A stretch of 64,000 bases of DNA, taken from NCBI GenBank assembly GCA_031763025.1, contig JASSKH010000029.1, positions 6,408,362 to 6,472,361 on the forward strand, in the 5' to 3' direction. Positions 23,193 to 35,062 of the stretch are shown here, one piece after another. The position numbers and the translations under genes are program-made. The DNA comes from Macrocystis pyrifera (taxonomy: Eukaryota > Sar > Phaeophyceae > Laminariales > Laminariaceae). The notes beneath the pieces were generated by a model, which ran no database searches, had not been told where the DNA came from, and was given only the letters and a program-made list of their open reading frames with translations. Within the stretch, counting starts at the first letter, position 1. Each line of letters begins with the position of its first letter.

Positions 23193-23300
23193 ACTACGGG
23201 GGACCATAGTAAATAGGACCAAATATCGTTAGTAAAAAAAGGTAAATATATAGGTTTTTATGTACACCATAGGTCCTAATAACTATGGACCCCCGTATTA
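23193..23300. mobile_element. MITE family 2, copy G
   Basis: Ends ctacgggggaccatag and ctatggacccccgtatta. It lies at the edge of the Copia relic and may have inserted next to or into it. Confidence 0.8.
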
Positions 23301-26139
23301 GACCACCAGAGCGAGTGGCAACCTAGTGAAATGAATATACTAGAAAGGCTTACACGATTTACGGAGATGGTATATACGCTACGGGAGTTCTTCACAACTG
23401 CCGACCCACTTGGTTCGCACTGGTACCGAACTCTTTCATCCACTATACACCCCCGTCAAGTCGATTATAGAAACAAAAAACAAACTCTACCTAGAGACGC
23501 GCTGCGCAAACTCCTTCGCGCCCATCGAGGCGACGGATGAATCGTCGTGTGTCTGGTGTCGAGCAGCCGCGTGTAGGCGTTTCGGCAGTATATGCGTGCG
23601 GGAGTGAGTAAGGGCTTTGCACCCAAGATCCGTACTTCGGGGCTCCAGAATAACAGAAGGGAATACACAATAATCCAGAGCTTTTCAAAACGTCTGTGCT
23701 CTTTTTTAGACACAACAACTTACTAGCCCTCACACGAACATTATTTCCTGTCTGTACATTTTTCGGGTAAGTCCGATATATACGCACATAATATCCACCG
23801 AGAGACCATCAAACGTTTGGTGAAGCCGGTTTTTTATTGGTAACTTAACCACAGTACTATCATATGCCTGAAATTAAAAACTGGGCCACTTCGAAAGCAC
23901 GGAAACACTTCGTGAATCGGTTGTGCCAGCCTGCGACTACTATCTGGCGCACCCGGCACCTTCACAAACCCCATCAGGAGCACGCCCTTGATTCGTCGTG
24001 CTTTGGGTGATTGTGATGAGTTTTTATAGCTGTCCTCAAAACGTTCAGTTGGGGGGTAGTTTTCGCGTCGTGTTGTGCGCCCCTAATATAGATCATTTTT
24101 CGGCCACTGCAGAACCTGAAACTCGAGGTGTAAGCCTCTGTTGAGAAAGAGCCGACGGCCAAATACTTTGACGTTAATCACAACCTCGTGCTCGTGTGTG
24201 CACGCAAACAAAGCACGTATTCCCGGGCGGGAGACCTTCGGATTGATGCCACGGGCATGTAATAGGCGTCGGGTGTACGGTACGTCTAAAAAAACGTGGA
24301 CAAAACACGCCCTCTCTTGCCCTCGCTTGCGTTGAGTGTCGAACCCCCACGAACGCGTGGCGGAGGGATTATCGCCTCGTTTCACCAGCGCCTACACCGT
24401 ATTTCAGGTAGAACGAAGGGGAAGCGTCAAAGGGCGTTCTACGTTGTACTGCCGTAGCGTGTACACAGGGCAAACGTGGTACATCTGTTTTTTTACATGG
24501 CCACGTTATTACAGCAATACCAGAAACGGCAAATTCAACCGCATGGGACCACATTTTCGAACTTCAGCGACAAGGTCGAACCCCAGAGAGGCCACGAAAA
24601 TTGTTGTCGCTTTGCCACACTGCAGGGAGGACGACGGAAACAAAAATCGGGGGGCGGGAGAGTCTGGGACCGACGCTCCAACTGGAGTTATGGTGCGGAA
24701 TATCGTACGTAATAAGGATTTTTTTCAGAGGTAGAGGTGCTTCCAATTGTCGGTATGATCAAGGTTTGATCGCAGATTCGGCAAAAAAAAAAAAAAGTGT
24801 GCTGTTTTGTTGGAGATGCAGCACACAGGTGCATTCGGGAGAGAAACAAGATCATCGCTAGGAGGGCGAAGCATATGGCAGAGTACGCATCGCTCGTTAG
24901 AAACCGAATGGCAGAAACCACTGCTGCTGCTGTGAGCCTGGAAGCTGGGGCTGGAGGCTGGAGTCGTCGGCAGAAAGCTCACGAGACACAACTCATTAGA
25001 TACCAGTATTCCAGCACGAAGTGTCACAGCAAGCAGGGGTGTTGAGGATGGCAAGGGAGGTCCCAGTACTCAAAATACTGACGATCACACCACCTATGAA
25101 CGCACCTACGGTGGTCCACACGTCGAGAAGGATCGCCATGAGTAAGCGTCCTACACAGAGCCCTCAGCTGTGTGCGAGTGTACCTGGGTTTTTACGTAAG
25201 AGTTTGAACCCGGATGAGCCCTGAGCGCTACTGCTGCTACTCACTGCTGTGGGCCTTCCGGGTTTATGGAACTCCACAAAATGTTTATTGATCGTAGGGT
25301 AAGTTCTACCCGCGGCGCCCTCTAAAGCAGGTACTGCTGTAGTTCTGGCCACGAGGACCCTCACGTACACTCACAGGTGAGGCCCCTGTGTGTGACGCTT
25401 ACTCTCTATGCCAATAATTGTAAACGTGTGGACTACTCGAGGTGCGCCCATGGGTGTTGTGTTGGACAGCGTTTGTGTACTGTGACCTTCCTTGTCATTC
25501 TCAGCACTACTATGCTTGCGCTCCATGGCGGGCCTCGAAACCCTGACCTCCGACCTACAGTAGTACAGAGTATTATTCAGAGGGCAGTCCTCGGGAATTT
25601 CCCGCGGGAATCATCTCTTGGTTTTGAGCGGGATTCGGGATTGTCCCGTGGTGTTGTGATCTACGTGAAATCGCGTTCCTGCACAAACGAGTTCCGCGCA
25701 TGTCCTGATATCCCTTTCCCGCGCCCGCAGAAAAGTGTAAATTCAGTTCCCGCGAAAACGAGTCCAGATAGTATGCTCGTAAACACATCCCGTTTCAGCA
25801 CGAACAAGCCCCGCAAAGTTCGGGACATCCCGAATCCTGTGAATTGAGTAACGTCAAACCCCGCTGACGCGGTACATGCTATAGTGCCTCCCCCGGAGAT
25901 AGTAGGATTTACGACAGGGGCACAAACAGAAGTCGGATTCCAAGCTCAATCATTTTTGTGTCCTACTTTTTTTTTGTTTCCTACCAGGTAACCGGTAACG
26001 GGTATACCTTTGCAAACAAAAAAGGATGTGCTAGTACTCTGTAGAACTGTAATCTTGGTATAAAATATTGAAATTCCCCGTCGCGTACGTAAGGAACATG
26101 TTCAGCATTTTTTCCTATGGGTGTAGTCCCAGGGTTCTA
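23301..26139. other. non-coding region with a diverged duplicate of 38040-38460
   Basis: 23600-24100 is distantly similar to 38040-38460: 'cctgcgactac' or 'cctgcgactgcc', then 'cacaaaccccatca' and a 'ggggttagttttt'-like block, in the same order. At 25595-25845 a stretch rich in CCCGCG and CGGGA has complementary arms (CGGGATTCGGGATTGTCCCG and, near its right end, CGGGACATCCCGAATCC). No gene is supported. Confidence 0.4.
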
Positions 26140-26480
26140 CACTATTTGACCTTGTCGTGGGCATGCCGTGGCATTGCCATGTTACCCACCACGGCATCCC
26201 ATGGCGTGGCATAGGATTCCATGGTGGTTGCCATGACATGCCGTGGGTAGTACCTAAGCCTAGCCCTAACCCTAACCCTAACCCTAACCCTTGCCATGAC
26301 ATGCCGTGGGTAGTACCATGGCAACCCCCGCGGCTACCGCCATGGCACTCCATGGCAACCCCACGGCATGTCATGGCAACCCCCACGGCACCCCAATGTC
26401 TACGGCACCTAGGTTAGGGTTAGGGTTAGGGTTAGGGTTAGGGTCCCATGGGTATCCGTGGAAGGTTCCGTGGAAGGTTC
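26140..26480. repeat. telomere-repeat composite with CATGGCA-rich sequence
   Basis: Contains (CCCTAA)n at 26264-26290 and (TTAGGG)5 at 26414-26443, separated by about 120 bp of 'catggcaacccc' and 'ccacggcatg' motifs that also flank the arrays. The two arrays face outward, as on the two ends of a linear molecule. A 27-bp direct repeat, 26228-26254 and 26291-26317, flanks the left array exactly. The open frames that cross it are composition artefacts. Confidence 0.9.
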
Positions 26481-26825
26481 CGTGGTATGCCTTAGGGCAT
26501 CGGTCGGAAAGTATTCTGTGGGGCAACATCGACCTGACAAGAACTCAGCGAAAAGTTTATTTCCAAACCGCGAGATTCCGAGTCCTCGACAGACATCGAT
26601 CCACCATACCAACAACTGCGTCAAGAAATTTAAACGGCACGCCCTAGTTTGGGGCTCCGACCCACCCTAAGGCCTCAGTGTTCACACGACGGCCGGTGAT
26701 AGATGGAGGGCGCCGGCCAGGCGTCTCAAGACGGAATAGCTGTCACTATTAATAGGAACTTGTGCAGCAGGATACTTGAAATTGTCGTCAACTTGAGCAC
26801 ATTGGTGGGTATTATTACTTTTTTG

Positions 26826-27288
26826 CGACATGCCAGCAGCGCGGCAGCAGCATCAGTCGCCCCTAGCCTTCCTGAGGTAAGGCTTACAGCTGGGCTCTCT
26901 CGGTGTTGCTCAGCGCTGGGGCTGTGCTGTTGTGTGTCGACTGTATTGGTTCATAATCTGTGTTGGTTTAGTTGAGGTCACATTTGTACACGCGTCAGGA
27001 AGCTGGCGTCAGCCAGATGGAAAGAGACCCCTGAAACAAAGCAACAAAGCAACAAAGCAGCAGCACCGCAGCAGCAAACGCAGCAGCAGCAGCAGTAGCG
27101 GCGATCACCCCGAGCCTCCTTGTGCGAAGGCGTACAGTTAGGGGCTTTTGGTGTTGCTCAATGATGGTGCCGCTGCTGTTAGTTGAATGTGTTGGGTTAT
27201 GGGCTGCGAAAGTTTCGTGGGCGTCTTCTGTACGCTTGAGGATATGGACTTCGGCCAGCTTGAATGGGGTCGCAATATCAAAACCAAC

Positions 27289-27323
<35 letters not shown>

Positions 27324-27430
27324 GGTCGCCCCTAGCCTTCCTGTGCAACGTCGTACAGCTGGATTCTCTTGGGAGTGTTCAGCGCTTAAATAATACGCTG
27401 TGCTGCTGTTTGTTTTCGTTATCTGTTCTC
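26826..27430 (+). repeat. three tandem ~210-250 bp units, each headed by a CAG tract
   Basis: CAG tracts at about 26830, 27050-27095 and 27288-27322 are each followed by 'cgcccctagccttcctg'-like sequence and then 'tacagctgg' and 'gtgttgctcagcgct' variants. The open frames with Gln or Ala runs come from the CAG tracts and are not supported as proteins. Confidence 0.7.
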
Positions 27431-30400
27431 GCGACGACCCGGTGTGCTAGCTGTGGCTGGGCGAACTCTAGTGCATGGAGCGGGGCGGCCGTTCTGTGGC
27501 GTGTTATGATGATGAATGTCGAATTTGAATATCTTCCTTTGCGATGAAAAAAAACGCCAAAGGCGTTGGTGGATGTCGATTTTCACACTCGTATTTTGCC
27601 GTGACAAACAGCACCATTCGGCCCCTGCTGTGTCGAAAGCAGACGTCAACAAAAATTTAGATCCCTCTGTGATGAAAACAAATGACCGTTTTTTTCCAGG
27701 TTTTGTCTAGGTGCGTGGAACGCCGTGGGCAACCCCTCGCCCCGTGTAGATCGCGGGTTCGCATGATGACGTCGAGACCAATATTTATATCCTTGCTGGC
27801 CGAGCCCGAGGCAAGATTAACCGTGGGTAGGTTCTGTTCTGTTGAGATCGAAGGTCCACCGTCGCATGAGCTGGTTTCTTATCAGCGTTTTGACAATTTT
27901 ACAGCGTGAAAAAAAAAATCACCCGGCCAGCAGCCGCTTAGAATAGAAAACACAAACACAAGCACGTTTCCTGTTTTTCCGCACGTCGGCAGCACGAGAA
28001 TATTATTAGTAGCTGCTTGACCTATGCGCGATATTGTGTCCGTAATCATCAGCGTACTAAGATTCGATCGCGAGCTAGACTGCGGCAAGCAATTGAAAGC
28101 CGCAGCAACGTACCACCAAACATCACGGAAAGGTGAATGACATTGGAACTAGCCTACACGCAAAGCTCCTTTTTCGCTATGAATAATCTTCAGTGGTAGC
28201 TTGATCGTGGAAACTGACACATTACTTGACAATTTGTTGATATTTCCTGACTACGGTACCACGATGAGTACATTGCCTTTATATTTTCGGGGTACAAGAT
28301 TGGGCAGTTCCTACGTCGTATTTTTTCCTGTGAATATGTGAGGTGCTCGTACTCCTGGCGGCTGGATACGGCATGCCCCGCCCAACACATGCCCTCGGGG
28401 ATAACTTTCATCCCAGTGTTGTGTTTGAAGCTCTGGGCTGCGTGGTACGTGGGACGCTGTAGTTCTTTTCAATACCGGGGTGCACATGACATGCATATAC
28501 CCCGTTTGGTCTAATTTCAGTGTGTATTTTCAGGTCGACCGTGGCACTTGCGCCGCCATATGAAAGTCATGTCGTATGCAGGACTCACTCGCGGTTCATC
28601 TGCCGAAAATATCGGTGCTGCCAGAATACCCACACAAATCCATACAAGGGGCGAAGCGGTACAGTCACCTCCACCTCCACATCCGGCTCGTAGTTCTATA
28701 AGTTTTCTCGGTCAAATGTTAGGTACGCGTAAAGCACTGCTGTTTTTGTTTCGACCAACGACGCGACCCCGCCGATGATGTCCTCTTATCTCTCAAACGC
28801 TTCTTACCCACCTGTCGGCCGTGAAATACTCAGCAGCGTGTACCTGGTACACGAAATCAAAACACGAATCAACCTTTTGAGTCCCCCCGCACGAGCCAGA
28901 ACGACTCGCGCAGGGTGCGGCAGTTTCGTTTACCTGGTGCTATCCAGCCCGAAACTCTAACTGCTTGGCGGCTTCCTCGTACAACCCTCTTGCCCAACAA
29001 TCCCCAGACACATGGTGCCGTCGCCACCCTGGCACTTTCTGTATCTAACTATGTCAATTCATTGTTGCTCAGAGTAGGTATTTTTTGCCGGCCGGCCCAT
29101 GCTGCACATCCCGCAACAGCTCACAGGCCTCGGAGGATGAGCCCTTCGACGTCTTCAACCTTTACTTTTCAGACTACGGCGTTACCCCGTGCAGCTTGGC
29201 CTATCGCCAGCTATCAAGTCTATACTGCACGAGCCGATCTGTTGATTGACAAGTACGACCCTTCGGTCATTGGCGCGGAGGGGGCGGTCCTGGTTACGCG
29301 TCTGAGGAATGTTTGAATGCTCCCTTGGCACCGTACACTCGACTTGGGGACAAAATGCGTCAAGGTAGAGTAAAACAACCTGTGCAGCAGCGAAAGAGTT
29401 ATAATCGTCTGCACATCCCATATTCACATAATTTGTTATAGGACACATGATTTTCCAAGCGAAAAACTCTGACGTGGTTAAATCTAAGTGCTGACAGAAG
29501 CACCGAGAAGTCTCCGCGCATTGTTTTGATCGCTACTTCTGGAACTTTGAAGGAAAAAAAGCGAACATTCGGTTGAACGCGTCTCGCTTTCTATGCCAAC
29601 GACGCAGCCTTTGCTATCATGGTACACCACCTCCGCCCTGACTTGCATCCCGCCCCCTACCATGATTGCGTGCCACCCTGTACATCGTGTTGATTACGCT
29701 CGTGCCCACTGTTGAAGACAGCTACATGGTAGTTCCTGTGTGGCCTGGGAATTTTTCAACGGCTACATCCCGTGTGTCTTCGGAAATAAAACAAACGGTT
29801 ACATCCCGTGTATCCCCCGTGTATCTTCGGATATCTTCAACGGCTTGTTTACTTGGGGATTATTTCAACGGTTACTACCTGTGCGATTTTTTTAGGTTTC
29901 GACGGCTTCATACCTGCCGTATTTCTTGCTGTGTGCTACAACTTATACTGCTGTGAATGCAGCTACTTTTGGCAACTGTAGTACAGAGCCTAAATTGTCG
30001 ACGTGAGCAACGAACATCCTGACTAGACCATGGCGAGCCCGTAGGTCAAGATCGCAACAAGAGAAACCTCTCAAATATGTGCCAGGTGGCCAACCTGTCT
30101 GGTGCCGTCAAGAAATAATGCAACAAAATGATATACCTACGGCAGTACCGCAAGACGAAGCGTTAACGTCCGTTGGGATGTATTCATGAAGTCCATACAG
30201 TCGTTACATTTTTGTCCAGAGTGATACGTGGTAGGCTTTGCTGTTTGTTTTGCCAGAGCTAACATATCTTCCGGTGGCAGACCGTCTACTGGAGTCGGCG
30301 TTCAGACTCCAAGAGAAAAAACTGCAAATATTTAATACAGCAAACGTTTGCGTCTCTCCGGGTACCTGAGTATACCCGGCTTGTTTTTTTTTTGTCCTGA

Positions 30401-30644
30401 TGAAACCGTCGCGCTGGCCAAGCACTTTCAGAGAGGCGATGATATTAAACAAAACACTTGGCGGGAATAGGGGCATCATGCGTTGCGCCACTTTTCGTTT
30501 TTCGTCCTTAGTTCCGAGTGTCAGTAAATCTGTGTAAATGGCTGGTGTTCATCTTTTGTTTCTGGTTATGCACGCCTCTAAATATACTGAAAAGCCCTTT
30601 TTCCCCCCAATATTGATATCACGTTCAGACACGGGAACGCAACT
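27431..30644. other. non-coding region upstream of the ankyrin-like gene
   Basis: Nothing firm. A degenerate minisatellite with 'caacggctacatcccgtgt' variants lies at 29755-29885. One exon-like stretch, 29173-29316 (plus strand), follows a good acceptor (tttacttttcag) and encodes PRAAWPIASYQVY and DKYDPSVIGAEGAVLV before a stop. No partner exon was found. Confidence 0.35.
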
Positions 30645-31829
30645 ATGCCCGACACCCAAGCTGCCGCGAGAGAACTTGTCGAAGAGGGGTTTCCCCTCGA
30701 CACCAACCGCGACGTCATGGCCTTGCTGGCGCAACTGCTGTCGAACCAGCACGCGTTTTTTGCCGGTGTATCGAAGGGCTGGAGAAACGCGTGGGGGGAC
30801 CTCCCAAAAACCACGCGAGCCATAACGGCTGACACGTCCGTATCTCAGCTGCGGTGGAGCTTCGATAACGGCCTTGAAAAACGCCCAACGGTATGCGAAC
30901 GCATCGCTGAACATTGCGGCCTTGAGGTTATGCGGTGCGCCTACTCGAATGGTTGCAGCCTGCCCGATATCGCTTGCTTCAAGGCCGTCGCCCGGGGGAA
31001 GTTTGCGATGGTCCAGTGGGCACTCGATCAGGAGAACAGCTGTTGGCGCGAAGTGCTTTGCAGAGCGGCGGCGGCGAAGGGCAAGCTGTTCGTTTTGATG
31101 TGGGCACGCGGTAACGGATGCCCCTGGGATGGTACGGTGTGCAGTGAGGCCGCCGGTACAGGACGTCTCGATATCCTGCAGTGGGCAAGGTCCGAAGACT
31201 GCCCTTGGGATAGCGAAACGTGCTCCAAGGCCGCCAGAGTCGGACACCTCGGCATCCTGCAGTGGGCACGAGCCCACGGCTGCCCCTGGGATGGTGACAC
31301 TTGCTCAAGTGCAGCGGCCGGCGGGCACTTGGAGTTGCTTCAGTGGGCACGTTTCGAAAACTGTCCATGGGACGAGTCAACATGCGCTCAGGCCGCTGAG
31401 GGCGGACATCTTGGCCTTCTTAAGTGGGCTCGAGTTCAGGGCTGCCCCTGGAACTATGGAACGTGCTCGGGTGCAGCAGCTGGAGGGCACCTAGAGGTTC
31501 TTCAGTGGGCAAGGGCAAACGGTGCCTATTGGAGGTCGGACACGACTTACCGGGCGGCCGCGGGGGGGCACCTGGAGCTACTACAGTGGGTGAGGGCCCG
31601 AGGATGTCCCTGGCACGGTTCAGCTATGCTAGGCGCTGTTGGCCACGGCCACCTGGCTATCCTAGAGTGGATGGTGGCGAATGGCTGCCGTTACCACCGG
31701 TCCGCCAGTTTAGTGGCAGCCCAAAGCGAGCACGTTCACATTGTGGAATGGATGCGGACAAGCGACGTCTGGAAAGCTGAAATGCGCCGGCAGGCTGCAT
31801 CGAGAGAGTATATTCCGGGCGACCTTTGA
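30645..31829 (+). CDS. ankyrin-like repeat protein with F-box-like N-terminus, intronless
   Basis: 394 residues, one exon, starting MPDTQAAAREL at the first ATG of the frame. Residues 10-60 (LDTNRDVMALLAQLLSNQ, then FFAGVSKGWRNAWGDLPKTT) look like an F-box-type helical start; this is only a resemblance. From about residue 90 to 375 come about ten repeats of 27 residues with the pattern ILQWARxxxCPWDxxTCxxAAxxGHL. The two-helix layout is that of ankyrin repeats but shorter than the usual 33, with a conserved C-P-W-D turn. The repeats are cleanest in the middle and degenerate near both ends. No signal peptide or membrane segment, so probably cytosolic or nuclear and involved in protein binding; partners unknown. 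A decayed minus-strand relative lies at 48337-50239. The open frame on the opposite strand (30549-31277) is a shadow of this gene. Confidence 0.88.
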   Translation: MPDTQAAARELVEEGFPLDTNRDVMALLAQLLSNQHAFFAGVSKGWRNAWGDLPKTTRAITADTSVSQLRWSFDNGLEKRPTVCERIAEHCGLEVMRCAYSNGCSLPDIACFKAVARGKFAMVQWALDQENSCWREVLCRAAAAKGKLFVLMWARGNGCPWDGTVCSEAAGTGRLDILQWARSEDCPWDSETCSKAARVGHLGILQWARAHGCPWDGDTCSSAAAGGHLELLQWARFENCPWDESTCAQAAEGGHLGLLKWARVQGCPWNYGTCSGAAAGGHLEVLQWARANGAYWRSDTTYRAAAGGHLELLQWVRARGCPWHGSAMLGAVGHGHLAILEWMVANGCRYHRSASLVAAQSEHVHIVEWMRTSDVWKAEMRRQAASREYIPGDL

Positions 31830-34800
31830 TTGCTACAAGCTGACGGCTCGAAGTGAGATCTCCATTGACTGAAACACGAAACTTACAGACCAATTTGTCC
31901 GCGGTTACGTTTGCTAGCGTTAGCGTGGCCGATAGCGCAACATCGAGGGAGAGAACTCACCACCAGCTTCCATGCCAAGGGGAGGGCTTAGCCCGAAAAA
32001 GTGTATCTACCATACCAACATTAAATAGTTGCGTGCGTCTGATCTCACCGAATCTCTAGACCTATGATTCTTCCCTCTCAATCAATCCCTGACGAATTGG
32101 CGCTTTTACCACGAGGGAGGTCTTCAGCCGACACCCCCCCAATAAGACTGAGCTACGATCGTTAGAGGGAGCAGCAGCAAAGTGGCGGCTGCTTCGATGG
32201 TCAGCGTTTTCCGTGGAGGTATGAACGGCTTTCAGGAAGATTAACAGCAGCAACCATGGACGTGGTGCGCAGGCATGACCAGTTGCGCCTACGCAGCACT
32301 CATGTCCCAATGTGATCGCGACGCAGCACATCGATTTTCGTTACAAACTCTGAGATCATGGCGAACGCAGCAAATCGATAGATGACACACACTCCCAGGG
32401 CTCTGAGTATACATACGTAGACAATTCACACTCTTTGCGATATCTCTTAGCAGTGACGGCGACTCAAGCTCAAGACGGACGAGATTGCTCCAAGAGGCAG
32501 CAGTCTACAGCTCAAGGAACGTTTCTTCAAGCAATGCCTTTCAATGGAACACTTTTTCTTGGGCCCAGGCCAGTCGTTGGTAGCAGGCTGCTATGGACGA
32601 CAGGCGGTACCACGACTAACCAATGTGCACCGAACTGGCTGGTAGGGTGATGTGTCGCTCTGCCGTCAGACGCTGTCGCACATTCCGCGAGAAGCGCCCA
32701 CGAGAATAAGCTCACAGCGAGGGTAGACACATTACTGGGTCACTATACAGTAAATTGCTCGGGTATTGCACGTAAGCCGCAGCTCACCAACCAGTCCGTC
32801 ACGCAGCTCCACCGCAATAGACCTCTCTGCATATCCATAGTTGTATTTGACTACTCGTAGTAGCGCTTCGGTTCTGTAAAGGTCCGTTTTTAATCGGCCG
32901 TAGTTTATTAGTTGATCATTTCACCCCAAGTAAGAGCTTGCGTTTACGGTATTGGGAGTCGGTGCTGCTTGTATGGTGATCAGCCCAGCACCGACGCAAT
33001 GACCCCCTCGACGGTTGCAACCGTAGACGTACATATGCGCACGAAAAGCTGTTAAAGTACCTCACTGGTGGATAGTATTGAACTTGTATGTGTGCAGCAT
33101 CCTCGGGCGTGTTCGTGAACGCGAGGCTCAAACATCACATGTTATTTCGTGTTCGTTGGTCTGGCGTTCTTATGTGGAAATTAGCCTGGCGTCAGCCGTT
33201 GGGAATCAGAGATCAAAATTTGCATGGCACTCTCTATCTACCAGTGAGAACAATCATGTTAACAGCGTCAGGTGAGATACCTGGTATGTACAAAGCGCGC
33301 CCGTACGACTGGCTTGTCGAAACAGGTGGCACTACCCAGGATCGGCGCTTCAGCAGAACGTTGGCGAAAAACGAAAAAGTGTGACAACTATCCCTTACGG
33401 CACGCATGATGTCCATGCCGTCGTCCCATAGTCAGGGAAACTTTAATGTATTCAACACGAGTCATAGCGAGGTACGGCGTACAACGTTGTGGAGTCAAGC
33501 GCCTACCTAGACGTTGCACATCGTAATGCGCCGAACGCTCGGTAGGAATCATCAAAACCTGCGGGACAGTTGTTACAGCGCACATGACCCTCACGATACA
33601 GTGTCAACCGTGACCATGAGCGGGGCGATCGTTTTCACTATTTTGTCGTTGCCGCAGTTGTTTCCAAAATCCCGCGTCCGCCTAATTGCAGGTTAATTAA
33701 TCTGAGCACACGTGCTTTTTCCTTGCATCGCGAGTCCAGGCTCCAGGTGGCTAACATAATCCCGGTCGTCGAGGGGACGTCCTTCGCTCTCTGATCCCGC
33801 GCTAGAGGCACTGGTGCAAGCGGGGTCAGAAGCACGAGCACCGGCGGTGGCGGGGGAGTTGGCGGCTGTGGAAGTTACAGCAGCATATATTGAGACAGAG
33901 CGGGTGTCGCTAACCGCGAGGCGCACCGGGCGTAGACCCGATGAGAAGAGCTGCGGTCGAAGGCCAGGTCGTGTCAAGACGCCGCAAGCCAAACGGTGAA
34001 TTCAGTTGGGGCTCCTGGGACCCACGACGACCGCGAATAATGGAATCGTGCTTTCAGCCAAGGGAGGTGGGGGCGAAAAGCATGTTTTGACGAAGCCGAC
34101 TTCGGTCCCGACTGGTACATCACCGGCTCGCTCGGTGCTTCTAGCATGTACCCCTTCTCAGGGTGGCAATCATCGCATAGGTGCTACCTCCCTGCTACGG
34201 GGCTCACCGTGCAAGGATTTCGCTGAAAGGACGGTGTGTGACAAACAATATACTCTTTGGATATCGATGGCATGTGCTGTAGCACGTGGGTTTCTCCGAA
34301 ACGTTCGAGCCGGGGGGGGGGGGGGGGGAGGGTGTCATGTCCCGGGAACCAACTGGGACAGCGGTCTGCACAGGGCTCCGGCGAGGGCTTCAGAAAAAAA
34401 TCGTTTCCCATGGTCTTTTATTTGGTGGAAGGGCGAGACTTCCTCGGAGCTTGCGCGATATCAAGATGAGGGTAAGGGCTATCCATTTCTAGATAGAAAT
34501 AGAATAGCCCCCCTTGCTTGAAAAGCTGGCGTTCTCGCTCTGCTTTGTCCCCTGTTTGGAAAGCGTTCAGTTTCTCCCTCGGCTTCGTGAAATACGCTTG
34601 CGGGAAAGGCTCAATATAGTGATATCAAGGGCGTGGTTTGGCGGAAGAACTTCATATCTTCGGTGCGGTGGCTGTCGGGGCTGATGGAGGATTTTCTTAC
34701 TTATACAAGCAGTGGCGATCGATCTATCGGCGACAGGTTCATCGAGAACCAACGGGCTGGCGCAGACGCTGGAAATCTTGCAATGTGGGGCCTTCTTCAA

Positions 34801-34888
34801 CTGCCTCTTCACGACGATCGCGTTGCCTCCGACCTCTAAAATGTTGTACGTCGGGGATATGCGCTTCATCGCCCAATAGGCGCAGCAG
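31830..34888. other. non-coding region
   Basis: No exon or element that I can support. It holds a 17-base G run at 34312-34328. Confidence 0.35.
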
Positions 34889-35062
34889 ATGGAGACGTTC
34901 CGCTGCTGCCCGAAAGGGCTGGAGGAACTGGGCAGGAGCTCCACCCGCAGCATCGAGAACGTCAGACTGCCGGTCGGCCTGGCGTGCCTCGTCGCAACGA
35001 GTACATGCTTCAGCAAAGGATACTTCCGCGGCTTCAACCGGATGCTGGCCAGCGTCATGTGA
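34889..35062 (+). pseudogene. leucine-rich-repeat gene fragment
   Basis: 58 codons including the stop. The part CPKGLEELGRSS and SIENVRLPVGLACL is closely matched by SIENIRLPVGLNRL in the FNIP-type gene remnant at 61258-61745. The match is also visible in DNA ('agcatcgagaacgtcagact' against 'agtatcgaaaacattcggct'). Only one or two repeat units survive. A minus-strand open frame covering 34567-35163 is a shadow. Confidence 0.45.

Noticed and set aside
26140-26480. True chromosome end
   Set aside because: The arrays are only about five repeats long, point in opposite directions and are embedded in ordinary sequence on both sides.
27122-27547. Poly-Gln protein
   Set aside because: The Gln run is a CAG tract inside a triplicated repeat unit; no start, splice or domain support.
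30549-31277. 242-codon open frame on the minus strand
   Set aside because: Fully antisense to the intact ankyrin-like gene; its length comes from the repeat periodicity on the other strand.
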